A DNA stretch of 64,000 nucleotides from Pseudoflavitalea rhizosphaerae (lineage in GTDB: Bacteria > Bacteroidota > Bacteroidia > Chitinophagales > Chitinophagaceae). The position numbers and the translations under genes are program-made. The stretch is from NCBI RefSeq assembly GCF_003991355.1, contig NZ_RCSU01000001.1, positions 434,001-498,000 of the forward strand. Direction: 5' to 3'. The notes below the pieces were generated by a model. The model was not told the DNA's origin and did no database searches. It saw only the letters and a list, made by a program, of their open reading frames with translations. Numbering within the stretch: the first letter of the stretch is position 1; the number at the start of each line of letters is the position of its first letter. Shown here piece by piece: positions 19,555 through 28,556 of this stretch.

Positions 19555-20286
19555 TCATTGAATCAGTGTTGGTGGCACAAACCTGTCTATCACATGTACA
19601 GTTCCATTAGTTGCCTGAAGGCTGCTGGTGCGCACATTCAGTACATCATTCAATACGATGGGATAATCCGAAGTATTGGATGGAGAGGAATTGAGCACTT
19701 TGAACCTGATCAGCGCCTTAGGGTTATTCTCCGGATCAAATGGGTAATTGACATGTCTTGTGATGCCTGCCGGCAGCGCGCTGAAAGCTCCTTCCGGCGC
19801 CAGGGTGGATACTTCTGCATTCACTTCCGGGTTTGTGATGGTATAGTGGTCATGAACGCCGGATGCGATCAGGTAAAGGAGATAATTTTTCACAAACTCC
19901 TTTGGATAGTCTTCCCATTTCTGACCAGGCAAACCATTTACGAGGTTGGCGCCGAAAAAGCAGTCTGGCTGGATCTTGTTGGAAGACACTCTTCTGACGG
20001 CATCATTGTGCAGGAACACGAAAGTTTTGCCGGTTTTTTCATATTCAGCGAGATCGATCTCTGCATATTGAATTCCCCTCATCATCCAGGCAAAGAGTGT
20101 ATCATTGGGCGCCGCCACACCTGTAGCCCGGTCAGAGAGGTATTTACCTGCCGACTTGTTGAGTTTGGGGTCCAGTGTATGCGGAGTGCGATCATAATCT
20201 TTCTGAAGGCTGAGCTTTTTACAACTGGTAACAGCAAACATCAGCAGAAGGGAAGCTGCAATTATATTGAGTTGGGAGCATTTCAT
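19555..20286 (-). CDS. FAS1 (fasciclin)-like lipoprotein, third gene of the SusCD operon
   Basis: A 243-residue predicted surface lipoprotein. The start at 20286 (MKCSQLNIIAASLLLMFAVTSC, lipid Cys22) is chosen because it leaves 10 bases after the SusD stop and gives a compact lipobox. A longer start at 20313 would overlap SusD by 17 bases. FAS1-like features are APNDTLFAWM, TFVFLHNDAVRRV and the C-terminal LQATNGTVHVIDRFVPP, which resembles the conserved ATNG-VHVID segment of fasciclin repeats. In Bacteroidota glycan loci such proteins often follow SusD and are thought to be accessory surface binding proteins. No enzymatic motif is visible. Confidence 0.75.
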   Translation of the reverse strand: MKCSQLNIIAASLLLMFAVTSCKKLSLQKDYDRTPHTLDPKLNKSAGKYLSDRATGVAAPNDTLFAWMMRGIQYAEIDLAEYEKTGKTFVFLHNDAVRRVSSNKIQPDCFFGANLVNGLPGQKWEDYPKEFVKNYLLYLIASGVHDHYTITNPEVNAEVSTLAPEGAFSALPAGITRHVNYPFDPENNPKALIRFKVLNSSPSNTSDYPIVLNDVLNVRTSSLQATNGTVHVIDRFVPPTLIQ

Positions 20287-20296
20287 AACAGTACAA

Positions 20297-21808
20297 TTAG
20301 TTGTAAGGTTCATTTTGTTTCAACTGTGGATTGTCTTCAATCAGTGTACGGTGGATGGGCCATAACCATTTCCTTTCATCGGAGCCGAAGCCTACTTCCT
20401 CCACCAGTTGCCTGCGTTGTCTCAGTATGAGCACGGGGTCCATCACTTCCTGAACTTTCCTGGTGCGAACGAGGTCGAACCAGCGTTTGCCTTCACCGAA
20501 CAATTCGTAGCGGCGTTCATTCAGCAGTGCATTCTGCAAGGCTTCTTGCGTATTTACTTCCGGATCGGTATCCAGGTAAGCAGGAAGGCCGGCACGAACG
20601 CGCACGATATTCAACCATTTGAGGGCATTAACCGGGTCTCCTGTTTGATTGAGCGCTTCCGCATACAGGAGCATCATATCCGTGAGGCGGTACATGGTGA
20701 GATACACGGGAAGTTGTTTGGTTGCATCGTTCCATGTTGGATTGCCCGAAGCAGGCATGGGATAGAATTTCAGCAGCCTGTCTCTCAACGGCGCGTTGAA
20801 ATCGATGGTCTGCCTGGCACGTAAATCAGTTTCCTGGATCGCTCCCCAGTCGTTCAGCACGATGGAATCGATCTGCAGCGGGCTGTTGCTATGATAGATG
20901 GAAACCGGCGTACAGGCGCAACCGTTAACTGTGAAATCCCAGTGGATGCTCCAGATATTTTCCACCGTATTGGCATTGATGAAGATATTTTTCCAGTCTG
21001 CCTGCGTTGCCAGATCAGTTTCGTTCATTCCCTTGTATACTTTGCCTGTCGGCGATTTAGCCTTAAAGAGATTGGCGAACCATTTGAGTGCTTCCGTTTC
21101 TTCTCCCATCCACATATACACATCCGCGAGGATAGCGCAGATGGCGCCTTCACCGATGTACCATTGACTGGGCGTTGCGTTCTTCGGGATCAGCTCATAT
21201 GCTTTTTCGAGATCGGCGATGATGATCTCACGCAGGATCTTGTCTTTCGATTCGCGGGGCTTTTTAGGGTCCTCATTAACGTCAGTATAGGGTTCCAGCC
21301 AGATAGGCGCATCTCCCCATAATCTAACGATATAGAAATAGCTGATGGCGCGCATGGCATAACACTGAGCCATATTCTCATCCACCACTTTTTGGGTAGC
21401 CTTATTGTCGTATTGAGGCACCAGTGGGATGTACTTGAGACAGTTGTTGGCTCTTCCAATGGTACGGTAAAGTCCCGTCCAGTTACTGGCCGCATTACCT
21501 GCAGTAAGTCCATTGGAAGCTATTTCGTTCACATGGGAAAAATTGTATTGGGTGCGATCGAAATTATCAGCGCGGCCTTCACCCCAGAAATGGTATTTGC
21601 CCCAGGTGCTGCCTGTACCATTTCCTGTCATTTCAATCTGAAAACTGGCATACACACCGGCTACAGCGGCCGCAATGTCTTTACTGCTTTTAAAATAACT
21701 GTCTGTTGGCACCTGGGTAAAAGGGCGCTCATCCAGGAATTTTTTACAACCTGCGCCGGAAAATACTATAGTAGCCAGCATTGTAATATTTAGAATGATC
21801 TTTTTCAT
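20297..21808 (-). CDS. SusD/RagB-like glycan-binding lipoprotein
   Basis: Surface lipoprotein of 503 residues pairing with the SusC encoded 13 bases upstream. The start at 21808 (MKKIILNITMLATIVFSGAGC, lipid Cys21) is preferred over the upstream ATG at 21847, which would run into the SusC gene and bury the signal. SusD features: KFLDERPFTQVPTDSYF at the mature N-terminus, the AQCYAMRAISYFYIVRLWGDAPIW helix, LTDMMLLYAEALNQ, LNIVRVRAGLP, and the C-terminal LNERRYELFGEGKRWFDLVR followed by LWPIH. All are classical. Its cargo should be the fucosylated, uronic-acid-containing glycan processed by the downstream hydrolases. Confidence 0.95.
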   Translation of the reverse strand: MKKIILNITMLATIVFSGAGCKKFLDERPFTQVPTDSYFKSSKDIAAAVAGVYASFQIEMTGNGTGSTWGKYHFWGEGRADNFDRTQYNFSHVNEIASNGLTAGNAASNWTGLYRTIGRANNCLKYIPLVPQYDNKATQKVVDENMAQCYAMRAISYFYIVRLWGDAPIWLEPYTDVNEDPKKPRESKDKILREIIIADLEKAYELIPKNATPSQWYIGEGAICAILADVYMWMGEETEALKWFANLFKAKSPTGKVYKGMNETDLATQADWKNIFINANTVENIWSIHWDFTVNGCACTPVSIYHSNSPLQIDSIVLNDWGAIQETDLRARQTIDFNAPLRDRLLKFYPMPASGNPTWNDATKQLPVYLTMYRLTDMMLLYAEALNQTGDPVNALKWLNIVRVRAGLPAYLDTDPEVNTQEALQNALLNERRYELFGEGKRWFDLVRTRKVQEVMDPVLILRQRRQLVEEVGFGSDERKWLWPIHRTLIEDNPQLKQNEPYN

Positions 21809-21821
21809 GCTTTGCAATCGT

Positions 21822-24800
21822 TTAGAAGTTAACATTGATGCCCACACCTACTTCCCTTCTCTTGGGATACTTGCCGGAGTCCATACCAATCTGCAATCCT
21901 CTGGAAGAGAATTCCGGATCATACCAGCTATAGTTTGTCCAGGTAAGCAGGTTGCTGCCATAGAGAAAAACACTGGCGCTATTGATCTTCCACTTACTTA
22001 CTATTTCTTTGGGGATAGTATAGTTCAGTCGCACACTGGTGAGGCGGATGAAAGAGCCATCTTCCAGGTAAAGGCTATTATAGCCGGGGCTCATACTTCC
22101 GCGGGTGTCTTTGGCTGCAAACCTGGGATAGATGGCCACATCGCCTGGTTCCCACCATGCATTTTCGATAGCATCCCAGATGGGCGGGGAATAGGTGGAG
22201 TTATTCCGGTTCTGATCGTTACGAACGTTATTATAAATCTCGTTCCCGATCTGGCCGTTGAACAATACAAACAGGGACAGATTTTTGTACCTGATGGTGG
22301 TATTGAACCCGAAGAAATAATCCGGAATACCATTGCCTGCAATCACTTTATCATAGTCATCAATCACGCCATCATTGTTCACATCCAGCCATTCAGTATC
22401 ACCGCCCAGCAGCTTATTGCCGTTACGGCTCTTGCTGAACACTTGTCCTGTGTATGCTTTACCACTGCCATCAGTATAACTTCCGTTGGGCATTCCATCC
22501 TGGCCCAGCACTACGTTGAGACGCTCTCCCTGTTCGTTATAAGCATTCGATTCATTCCATTGGTAAACGCCCAGGTTTTTCCAGATGTAGAAATCACCGA
22601 TCCGGCCGCCTTCAATCAATCGCCACTGGTTAAGTATCAAGGCCGAATTTCCTCTCAGTTTTTCAATGGTCCCTTTCATGAAAGAAATGTTTCCGCCGAT
22701 ATCCCAGCTGAAATTTTTTGTGGCTATTGGTGTGCCGCTCAGCGTGAACTCCCAGCCTACATTTTTTATGTTTCCGAGGTTGTTGGTTAATCCACTTTTT
22801 CCACTTTCTTTAGGGATTTCAATATCATAAAGCAGGTCACTGGTCTTCTTCTCATAATATTCGGCAGTAAAATTGACCCTGTTTTTCAGGAAGGAGAGTT
22901 CAAGGCCAATATTTTGTGAAGTAGTGGTTTCCCATTTTAGTGTATTGTTACCTAATCTGGTGGATTCTGCAGCAGCGCTTACGCCGTTATAAAATTCCTG
23001 CCCGAAATCCATATTGGAAAAATGGGAATAATCACCTACGCGGTCGTTACCAGACTGACCGATGCTATACCGCAGCTTACCATCCTGGATAAAACCTGCA
23101 GCCCAGTCCATGAAATTCTCCTGGGAGAAGCGCCAGGCCGCGGACCCTGAAAAGAAGGTGCCGAAACGGTTATCTTCACCGAAACGGGAAGAACCGTCGC
23201 GACGCACAGATCCCTGCAGGATATATTTACCCATGTAATTGTAACCAACACGTCCGAAGAAGGAAGCATCCGCATTGGCGGTCCCGGTAGTACGGGTTTT
23301 GGTGAGGTCAATGATACCGGCATTGGAAGTATTGATATCTTCACTCAGGTACCTGTACATGGCAATCTGGAATGTTTCAGCTTTTCTTCTGTTGGCGCTG
23401 GCGCCCAATGTAGCGGTGATCTCATGGTCGCCCAACATTTTCCTGTAGTTGAAATACCCCTGGGCCTCCCAGTAGAACCTTTTGTAAAACTCGTTACTGC
23501 CGGTAGCATCTCCATTTCCCCCTGAAGTCAGGAAGGAAGGCATGAAAGACTTGTTGATAAAATTATCGTAGATGATATTGAACAAAGTTGAGAACTTCAG
23601 GTCAGGAAGGATCTGGTAGCTGAAGGTATTGCTCATCTGGATGGTGAAGTTATCATCGTTATCCTTGTTCAGCAATGCATATGCAACCGGGTTCCTTTTA
23701 GACTCCACATAACTGGCCAACATCCCATCCGGCCTGTAAATACTTGTCCAGGGATTGCGTTCAAATACCTGCCTGGCAGAAGTGCCTACGGGAATATTGT
23801 TGCCTTTCTGGTATACGAACGAAAGCGCATGGGTAGCCGAAAACTTTTTGCTGAAGTTATATCCAACGTTCAGTTTACTTTGAAGACGTTTCATCCAGCT
23901 ATTGACCACAATGGACCGGTCGTCTGTATAGTTGAGGCTTGCATAATAGTTGGCTCCTCCTGGCTGAGCACCGGAAATACTCAGGCCAACGATATCTTTA
24001 TTGGCTGTTCTGAAGAGCAGGTCCTGGTAATCATTATCGGCATTGAGATAAGGGTTTACGGAATCCACCCTGACCCCGTTACCACCATCACCGCGCAATC
24101 TTCTGTAGGTACGCAGTTCATCAGCGGTTGTGGTGCGGAGCTTATGGGCCAGTTTGCCCGTTACATGGTTGTAGTTCACATTCACCTGGGCTTTACCCGC
24201 TTTACCTTTTTTGGTAGTAATGATGATCACCCCATTGGCGCCGCGCGCTCCATAAATGGAAACAGAGGCCGCGTCTTTCAGTATTTCGATGGACTCAATA
24301 TCAGCCGGATTTACAATGTTGAACCCATCTTCACTGAGTACTCCATCGATTACATAGAGTGGACCATTACCGGAGTTGATGGTAGAAGCTCCGCGGATCT
24401 GGATCGTACCCTGACCGGCAGGATCGCCGTTATCATTCATTACCAGTACACCGGCAGCCTGTCCTTGCAGGGCATCGAACAGGGTCACCGGCTGGCGCTC
24501 CGCTATCTGTTTTTTACCAACAGAGGAGATGGAGCCGCCCAGGTCGCGCTTGCGCATGGTGCCTCCATAACCGATCACCACCACTTCGTCAAGCGGGTTG
24601 CCACTACCCTCTTTCAATTCAATATTGAAAGTCCGGGTTTTGCCAACGGGCTTCTCAAGTGTGGCATGGCCTACAATGGAAAAAACAAGTGTGGCATTTT
24701 CATTGGAAACAGCCAGGGAAAACACACCATTATCATTGGTGGTGGTGCCGGTGGATGTTCCTTTTACATTTACGCTGACACCTTTCAGCGGCTCACCTTT

Positions 24801-24938
24801 TTCATTTTTTACAATGCCGGTGAGCGGGATCTGTTGCGCCAGTAATGGCAGCGCCCAGAACAACTGAATAAATAGCAGCATAACAGCCCGGCGGAGGTTA
24901 GAGCATGCCGGGGTTAAAGCATGGCAGGTCTTTTTCAT
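21822..24938 (-). CDS. SusC/RagA-family TonB-dependent transporter, first gene of the fucosyl-glycan locus
   Basis: A 1,038-residue outer-membrane importer. A long N-terminal region with a hydrophobic signal (LLFIQLFWALPLLAQ) is followed by the carboxypeptidase-D-like domain (LTGIVKNEKGEPLKGVSV). Then come the TonB-box-like DEVVVIGYGGT, the plug with GPLYVIDGVLSEDGF and ILKDAASVSIYGARGANGV, and the barrel ending VGVGINVNF. There is no STN domain. It heads the minus-strand unit SusC-SusD-FAS1-GH2-GH95-GH31/lyase-GH29-GH88. It is divergent from the fucose-catabolism operon across a 277-base region that holds two 28-bp direct repeats, so glycan import and sugar breakdown are probably controlled together. 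Confidence 0.95.
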   Translation of the reverse strand: MKKTCHALTPACSNLRRAVMLLFIQLFWALPLLAQQIPLTGIVKNEKGEPLKGVSVNVKGTSTGTTTNDNGVFSLAVSNENATLVFSIVGHATLEKPVGKTRTFNIELKEGSGNPLDEVVVIGYGGTMRKRDLGGSISSVGKKQIAERQPVTLFDALQGQAAGVLVMNDNGDPAGQGTIQIRGASTINSGNGPLYVIDGVLSEDGFNIVNPADIESIEILKDAASVSIYGARGANGVIIITTKKGKAGKAQVNVNYNHVTGKLAHKLRTTTADELRTYRRLRGDGGNGVRVDSVNPYLNADNDYQDLLFRTANKDIVGLSISGAQPGGANYYASLNYTDDRSIVVNSWMKRLQSKLNVGYNFSKKFSATHALSFVYQKGNNIPVGTSARQVFERNPWTSIYRPDGMLASYVESKRNPVAYALLNKDNDDNFTIQMSNTFSYQILPDLKFSTLFNIIYDNFINKSFMPSFLTSGGNGDATGSNEFYKRFYWEAQGYFNYRKMLGDHEITATLGASANRRKAETFQIAMYRYLSEDINTSNAGIIDLTKTRTTGTANADASFFGRVGYNYMGKYILQGSVRRDGSSRFGEDNRFGTFFSGSAAWRFSQENFMDWAAGFIQDGKLRYSIGQSGNDRVGDYSHFSNMDFGQEFYNGVSAAAESTRLGNNTLKWETTTSQNIGLELSFLKNRVNFTAEYYEKKTSDLLYDIEIPKESGKSGLTNNLGNIKNVGWEFTLSGTPIATKNFSWDIGGNISFMKGTIEKLRGNSALILNQWRLIEGGRIGDFYIWKNLGVYQWNESNAYNEQGERLNVVLGQDGMPNGSYTDGSGKAYTGQVFSKSRNGNKLLGGDTEWLDVNNDGVIDDYDKVIAGNGIPDYFFGFNTTIRYKNLSLFVLFNGQIGNEIYNNVRNDQNRNNSTYSPPIWDAIENAWWEPGDVAIYPRFAAKDTRGSMSPGYNSLYLEDGSFIRLTSVRLNYTIPKEIVSKWKINSASVFLYGSNLLTWTNYSWYDPEFSSRGLQIGMDSGKYPKRREVGVGINVNF

Positions 24939-25069
24939 ACAGCAGTCACGTTTTGATTGAAGTGATAATCCATTTCCGGAGGGTTAACCAGTAAATACAC
25001 ACACCGGAAAAAATTTACTTTTAAACAATTGCAATATAAGCCACTAATTAAGTGAACCGGATTGAGGCT

Positions 25070-25148
25070 ATTGACATAGTACTAATCTATTTTGGCAGGT
25101 AATTGCCCTCATTTGCTGCAATTGCCATACTACTAAGCTATATTGGCA
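25070..25148. promoter_or_regulatory. Tandem 28-bp direct repeats in the SusC / fucose-operon divergent region
   Basis: Copies at 25070-25097 and 25121-25148 agree at 24 of 28 positions and are 51 bp apart, about five helical turns. Each begins ATTGNCATA, has a central TACTAA and ends in TTGGCA. TTG at the left and TATnTTGG at the right are 18 bp apart, so each copy could also be a promoter with loose -33 and -7 boxes. TGCCATA and TATTGGCA in the second copy form an imperfect dyad. The second copy ends 68 bases before the mutarotase start. The likely reading is regulator binding sites or duplicated promoters. Confidence 0.6.
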
Positions 25149-25215
25149 TACAGGAGGAATATTTAGCAAAATACATGAATATTGAGTTTATAATTCATCG
25201 AAACACAGCATCCAA

Positions 25216-25548
25216 ATGAGCCAAAGACATTGCTTTGCACTCGACCTGAAAAACGATCCCGGGCTTATTGCCGACTATGAAAAGCATCACCGCGCTGTAT
25301 GGCCTGCCATTATCCAATCCATCAAAGAAGCAGGCATTGAGGATCTCCAGATCTATAGGTTGGAGAACCGGCTCTTCATGATCATGGAAGTGAATGATGA
25401 TTTTTCTTTTGAAAAGAAGCAAGCTGCCGATGCAGTTAACCCGGAAGTGCAACGATGGGAAGAACAGATGTGGACCTACCAGCAGGCCTTACCAACGGCA
25501 AAGCCCGGAGAGAAATGGATGAAGATGGATAAAATATTTCAACTCTAA
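25216..25548 (+). CDS. L-fucose/L-rhamnose mutarotase (DUF718 / RhaM family)
   Basis: A small 110-residue cytoplasmic enzyme that interconverts the alpha and beta anomers of a 6-deoxy-L-sugar. Family hallmarks are RHCFALDLKNDPGLIADYEKHH with an active-site His region, the AVWPAI segment, GIEDLQIYRLENRLFMIMEV and the tryptophan-rich RWEEQMW near the C-terminus. The length matches RhaM (about 104-110). It is the first gene of the plus-strand operon and is 11 bases from fucP. The family was first described for rhamnose, but the fucosidases and FucP around it make L-fucose (or L-galactose) the better guess. Confidence 0.85.
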   Translation: MSQRHCFALDLKNDPGLIADYEKHHRAVWPAIIQSIKEAGIEDLQIYRLENRLFMIMEVNDDFSFEKKQAADAVNPEVQRWEEQMWTYQQALPTAKPGEKWMKMDKIFQL

Positions 25549-25559
25549 ACTAACGATAC

Positions 25560-26846
25560 ATGGCGATTGCTTCCTTATCAACTGTAAAAACTACTGCCGC
25601 ATCTACCGGCAAGAAAATGCTGTTACCTTTTATACTGGTCACCAGCCTTTTCTTCTTTTGGGGATTTGTGCATAACCTCGATCCCATCCTTATCCCCCAT
25701 TTACGCAAGGCATTCCGGTTGAGCAACCTTCAATCATCACTGGTAGATTCAGCCGTATTCATAGCTTATTTTATCATGGCTTTGCCTGCTGGTTTCATCA
25801 TGCGCAAGTATGGTTATAAATCAGGGATACTGATAGGGCTGGTCCTTTTTGCAACCGGTTCCTTCCTTTTCCTGCCCGCAGCCAATACACGCGAGTATGT
25901 TTTCTTCCTGGGTGCACTCTTTGTGATCGCCTGCGGCCTCACTTTCCTTGAAACAGCCGCCAACCCTTATGCCACCGTATTAGGTCCGCCCGAATCCGCC
26001 ACACAAAGGCTCAACCTGGCGCAATCTTTCAACGGGCTTGCCGCGATGGTGGCGCCGATAGTAGGTGGAAAGATGATCCTTTCCGGAACAGAGTACACGG
26101 ATGCACAACTGGCAGCCATGACCGAACAAGCCAGGAATGCTTATCTGCAATCCGAAGCAGACAGTGTAAAAATGCCTTACCTCATACTTGGCCTCGTGAT
26201 CCTACTGGTAACTGCGCTAATCTTTTTCACCAAAATGCCGGACAGTAAAGAAGAAGGGAACGAGGACGGTAGCGGCAATCCCCTGCATGCTTTCCGTCAC
26301 CGTCACCTCACCTGGGCTGTGGTGGCGCAGTTCTTCTATGTAGGCGCACAGGTTTGTGTGAGCAGCTTTTTCATCGTAATTGCCACCAAAGCTGCCAATA
26401 TCAAAGAAACAGTCGCTGCTAATTATTTGGGACTGGGCTATGGCCTGGCCTTCATGGGTGGCCGCTTTGCAGGCACTTTCTTAATGCGCTATATCGCTCC
26501 TGCCAAATTGCTCACTATCTATTCCATCATCAATGTGCTGCTATCGCTCATCGCCATTTTTGCGGAAGGCATGATCACCGTGTATGCGCTGATAGGTATC
26601 GCTTTTTTCATGAGCATCATGTTCCCTACCATTTTTTCACTCGGTATCAAAGACCTGGGGAAAGATACCAAACTGGGCAGCAGCCTTATTGTGATGAGCA
26701 TTGTGGGCGGCGCTTTACTGCCACCGGTATTGGGATATATTGCAGATATCACCAAAAATATCCAGTACGGTTACAGCATCCCACTGATCTGTTTTATAGT
26801 GGTGGCATATTTCGGCTGGAAAGGACATAAAATAAGAACAGCATAA
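25560..26846 (+). CDS. fucP: L-fucose:proton symporter (FucP, MFS)
   Basis: A 428-residue inner-membrane permease with about 12 hydrophobic segments. The FucP-subfamily signature FFFWGFVHNLDPILIPHLRK sits in the first membrane segment, and NPYATVLGPPESATQRLNLAQSFNG is the conserved family loop between helices 4 and 5. The central cytoplasmic loop is charged (MPDSKEEGNEDGSG). Related proteins carry L-fucose, and some glucose or galactose. The position directly after a deoxysugar mutarotase and opposite GH29/GH95 fucosidases supports L-fucose. Confidence 0.88.
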   Translation: MAIASLSTVKTTAASTGKKMLLPFILVTSLFFFWGFVHNLDPILIPHLRKAFRLSNLQSSLVDSAVFIAYFIMALPAGFIMRKYGYKSGILIGLVLFATGSFLFLPAANTREYVFFLGALFVIACGLTFLETAANPYATVLGPPESATQRLNLAQSFNGLAAMVAPIVGGKMILSGTEYTDAQLAAMTEQARNAYLQSEADSVKMPYLILGLVILLVTALIFFTKMPDSKEEGNEDGSGNPLHAFRHRHLTWAVVAQFFYVGAQVCVSSFFIVIATKAANIKETVAANYLGLGYGLAFMGGRFAGTFLMRYIAPAKLLTIYSIINVLLSLIAIFAEGMITVYALIGIAFFMSIMFPTIFSLGIKDLGKDTKLGSSLIVMSIVGGALLPPVLGYIADITKNIQYGYSIPLICFIVVAYFGWKGHKIRTA

Positions 26847-26920
26847 TCGTCACAGGACGCAACAGGACAGTTCAATTACATTATCATACTAATTTCAGGC
26901 TCATTTTTCAATCGAAAAAC

Positions 26921-27685
26921 ATGTTCTCCTTACAAAACAAAAAGGCAGTAGTAACAGGCGGAGGAAGCGGCATCGGCAAAGCCATCGCCACACTGTTTGC
27001 AAAGCAGGGCGCCATTGTGCATATCATCGAGCTCAGTGAAGACAGCGGCGCGGCAGCAGTCAAAGCTATCACAGATGCTGGGGGAAAAGCGTATGTACAT
27101 GCCTGTAATGTAACCAGCCAGCAGGAGGTGATCAATACCTTCCAGGCAATCGGCCAGCATCATATACTCGTGAACAATGCAGGTATCGCGCATATCGGGA
27201 AGGCAGACAATACAATGGAAGCCGACTTCGACCGTGTGATGAACGTGAACGTGAAAGGCGTGTACAATTGCCTCTATGCCTCCATCCCGCAACTGAAAGC
27301 AGCCGGCGGCGGCGTGATCATCAATATGGCCAGCATTGCGGCCTGGGTGGGATTGAGCGACCGCTTCGTGTACTCCACCGCCAAAGGCGCAGTAATGGCT
27401 ATGACGCTCTCCGTTGCCAAAGATTATGTGAAAGATAATATCCGCTGCAATTCCGTATCGCCTGCCCGGGTGCATACACCATTTGTAGACGGGTTCCTCA
27501 AAAACAATTACCCCGGCCAGGAAGCCGAAATGTTCGAGAAGCTGTCCAAAACACAACCCATCGGGCGCATGGCTTCTCCCGATGAGATCGCCGGCCTGGT
27601 GCTGTATCTCGCCAGCGATGAAGCCGGATTCATCACCGGTTGCGATTACCCCATCGATGGCGGCTTCATAAAACTGAACAGCTGA
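26921..27685 (+). CDS. SDR oxidoreductase, candidate 2-keto-3-deoxy-L-fuconate 4-dehydrogenase
   Basis: A 254-residue classical short-chain dehydrogenase with all key residues: the NAD-binding GGGSGIGKA glycine motif (about 14-22), LVNNAG, catalytic Ser in NMASIAAWVG, YSTAK (Tyr/Lys) and the C-terminal GCDYPIDGGF. In the non-phosphorylative L-fucose and L-rhamnose routes an SDR oxidises the 2-keto-3-deoxy acid to the 2,4-diketo acid that an FAH-family hydrolase then splits. The FAH gene is five genes downstream, which is why this role is proposed. L-fucose dehydrogenase is the alternative. Its TGA shares one base with the ATG of lutA. Confidence 0.8.
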   Translation: MFSLQNKKAVVTGGGSGIGKAIATLFAKQGAIVHIIELSEDSGAAAVKAITDAGGKAYVHACNVTSQQEVINTFQAIGQHHILVNNAGIAHIGKADNTMEADFDRVMNVNVKGVYNCLYASIPQLKAAGGGVIINMASIAAWVGLSDRFVYSTAKGAVMAMTLSVAKDYVKDNIRCNSVSPARVHTPFVDGFLKNNYPGQEAEMFEKLSKTQPIGRMASPDEIAGLVLYLASDEAGFITGCDYPIDGGFIKLNS

Positions 27686-28425
27686 TGCGCGTTGCTATAT
27701 TTGTACCCTGTTATGTAGACCAGTTCTATCCCAAAGTAGCAATCGCCACAATGAAGCTGCTTACAGAACTGGGCGTGGAGGTTGAATTTCCACCCAATCA
27801 AACCTGCTGTGGACAACCAATGGCCAATGGCGGTTTTGAAGATTACACAAAAGGTTGCAACCGGAATTTCGTGCAGAATTTTTCGGGGTACGATTATATA
27901 GTAAGCCCCTCCGGCAGTTGTGTACTGCATGTGAAGGATCACCTGCATGATGATAAAGATGAAGCAACGGCCACCACTATACGCCAGCGCGTATTTGAGC
28001 TCTGTGAGTTCCTCACAGATGTATTGAAAGTAACGGCTCTGAACAGTCGCTTTTCCGGAAAAGTGGCGCTGCACCAGGGTTGTCACGGACAACGTGGATT
28101 GCAGCTGGGCTCGTCCAGTGAAAGGATGCTCCCCTTCTTTTCCAAGCCAATGCAATTGCTGCAGCTGGTAGAAGGAATTGAAATGGTTCCTTTGAACAGG
28201 GGCGATGAATGCTGTGGGTTCGGCGGCACTTTCTGTGTTACAGAAGAAGCTGTTTCCGTTGCCATGGGCAATTCAAAACTGAAGGATTACCGGAAGAATG
28301 GCGCAGAAGTACTCACCGGAACGGATATGAGCTGTCTCATGCACCAGGAAGGATTGATAAGAAGACAACAATTACCTATCAGGGTAATGCATATTGCTGA
28401 AATACTTGCGGGCGAACCAACATAA
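27685..28425 (+). CDS. lutA: LutA-type L-lactate oxidation subunit (CCG-domain Fe-S protein)
   Basis: A 246-residue protein with two cysteine-rich CCG modules: FVPCYVDQF plus NQTCCGQPMANGGF in the first half, and LHQGCHGQRG plus DECCGFGGTFCV in the second, the pattern of LutA/YkgE and GlcF. The start at 27685 is chosen because the ATG overlaps the SDR stop (TGATG) and gives MRVAIFVPCYVDQF, the usual LutA N-terminus. LutABC oxidise L-lactate to pyruvate. Here they lie inside a deoxysugar operon whose predicted last step releases L-lactate. Palindrome copy B separates lutA from lutB. Confidence 0.92.
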   Translation: MRVAIFVPCYVDQFYPKVAIATMKLLTELGVEVEFPPNQTCCGQPMANGGFEDYTKGCNRNFVQNFSGYDYIVSPSGSCVLHVKDHLHDDKDEATATTIRQRVFELCEFLTDVLKVTALNSRFSGKVALHQGCHGQRGLQLGSSSERMLPFFSKPMQLLQLVEGIEMVPLNRGDECCGFGGTFCVTEEAVSVAMGNSKLKDYRKNGAEVLTGTDMSCLMHQEGLIRRQQLPIRVMHIAEILAGEPT

Positions 28426-28427
28426 CA

Positions 28428-28549
28428 GGGAGTGGCCAGTCGCTCGCCTCTGGCGAGTGACTTGTATTTAGTCGCCTCCGGCGACGCGGTGTTCGCCGGA
28501 GGCGAACAATTAGAAGTCACTCGCCAGAGGCGAGCGACTGGCCACTCCG
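28428..28549. repeat. Nested palindromic element, copy B
   Basis: About 122 bp between lutA and lutB. Outer arms 28429-28462 and 28515-28548 are perfect 34-nt inverted complements, the longest of all copies, because the flanking GGAGTGGCC / GGCCACTCC also pair. The inner hairpins are the same type as copy A. It begins 3 bases after the lutA stop and ends 7 bases before the lutB ATG, so it occupies the whole intercistronic space. Confidence 0.92.
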
Positions 28550-28556
28550 AAATGAA

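Noticed and set aside
21795-22790. A 331-codon plus-strand open frame opposite the SusC C-terminus
   Set aside because: It overlaps SusC entirely and has no family resemblance.
23829-24845. A 338-codon plus-strand open frame opposite SusC
   Set aside because: It is the antisense of a well-conserved SusC N-terminal half; no signal, domain or start context supports it.
1-24938. Marine sulfated fucan (fucoidan) as the target glycan
   Set aside because: No sulfatase or fucanase family (GH107, GH168) is seen; the enzyme set fits unsulfated, uronate-containing glycans better.
26930-27556. Minus-strand frame of 208 codons opposite the first SDR
   Set aside because: It is a shadow of the SDR gene, rich in His and Cys as expected for an antisense reading.
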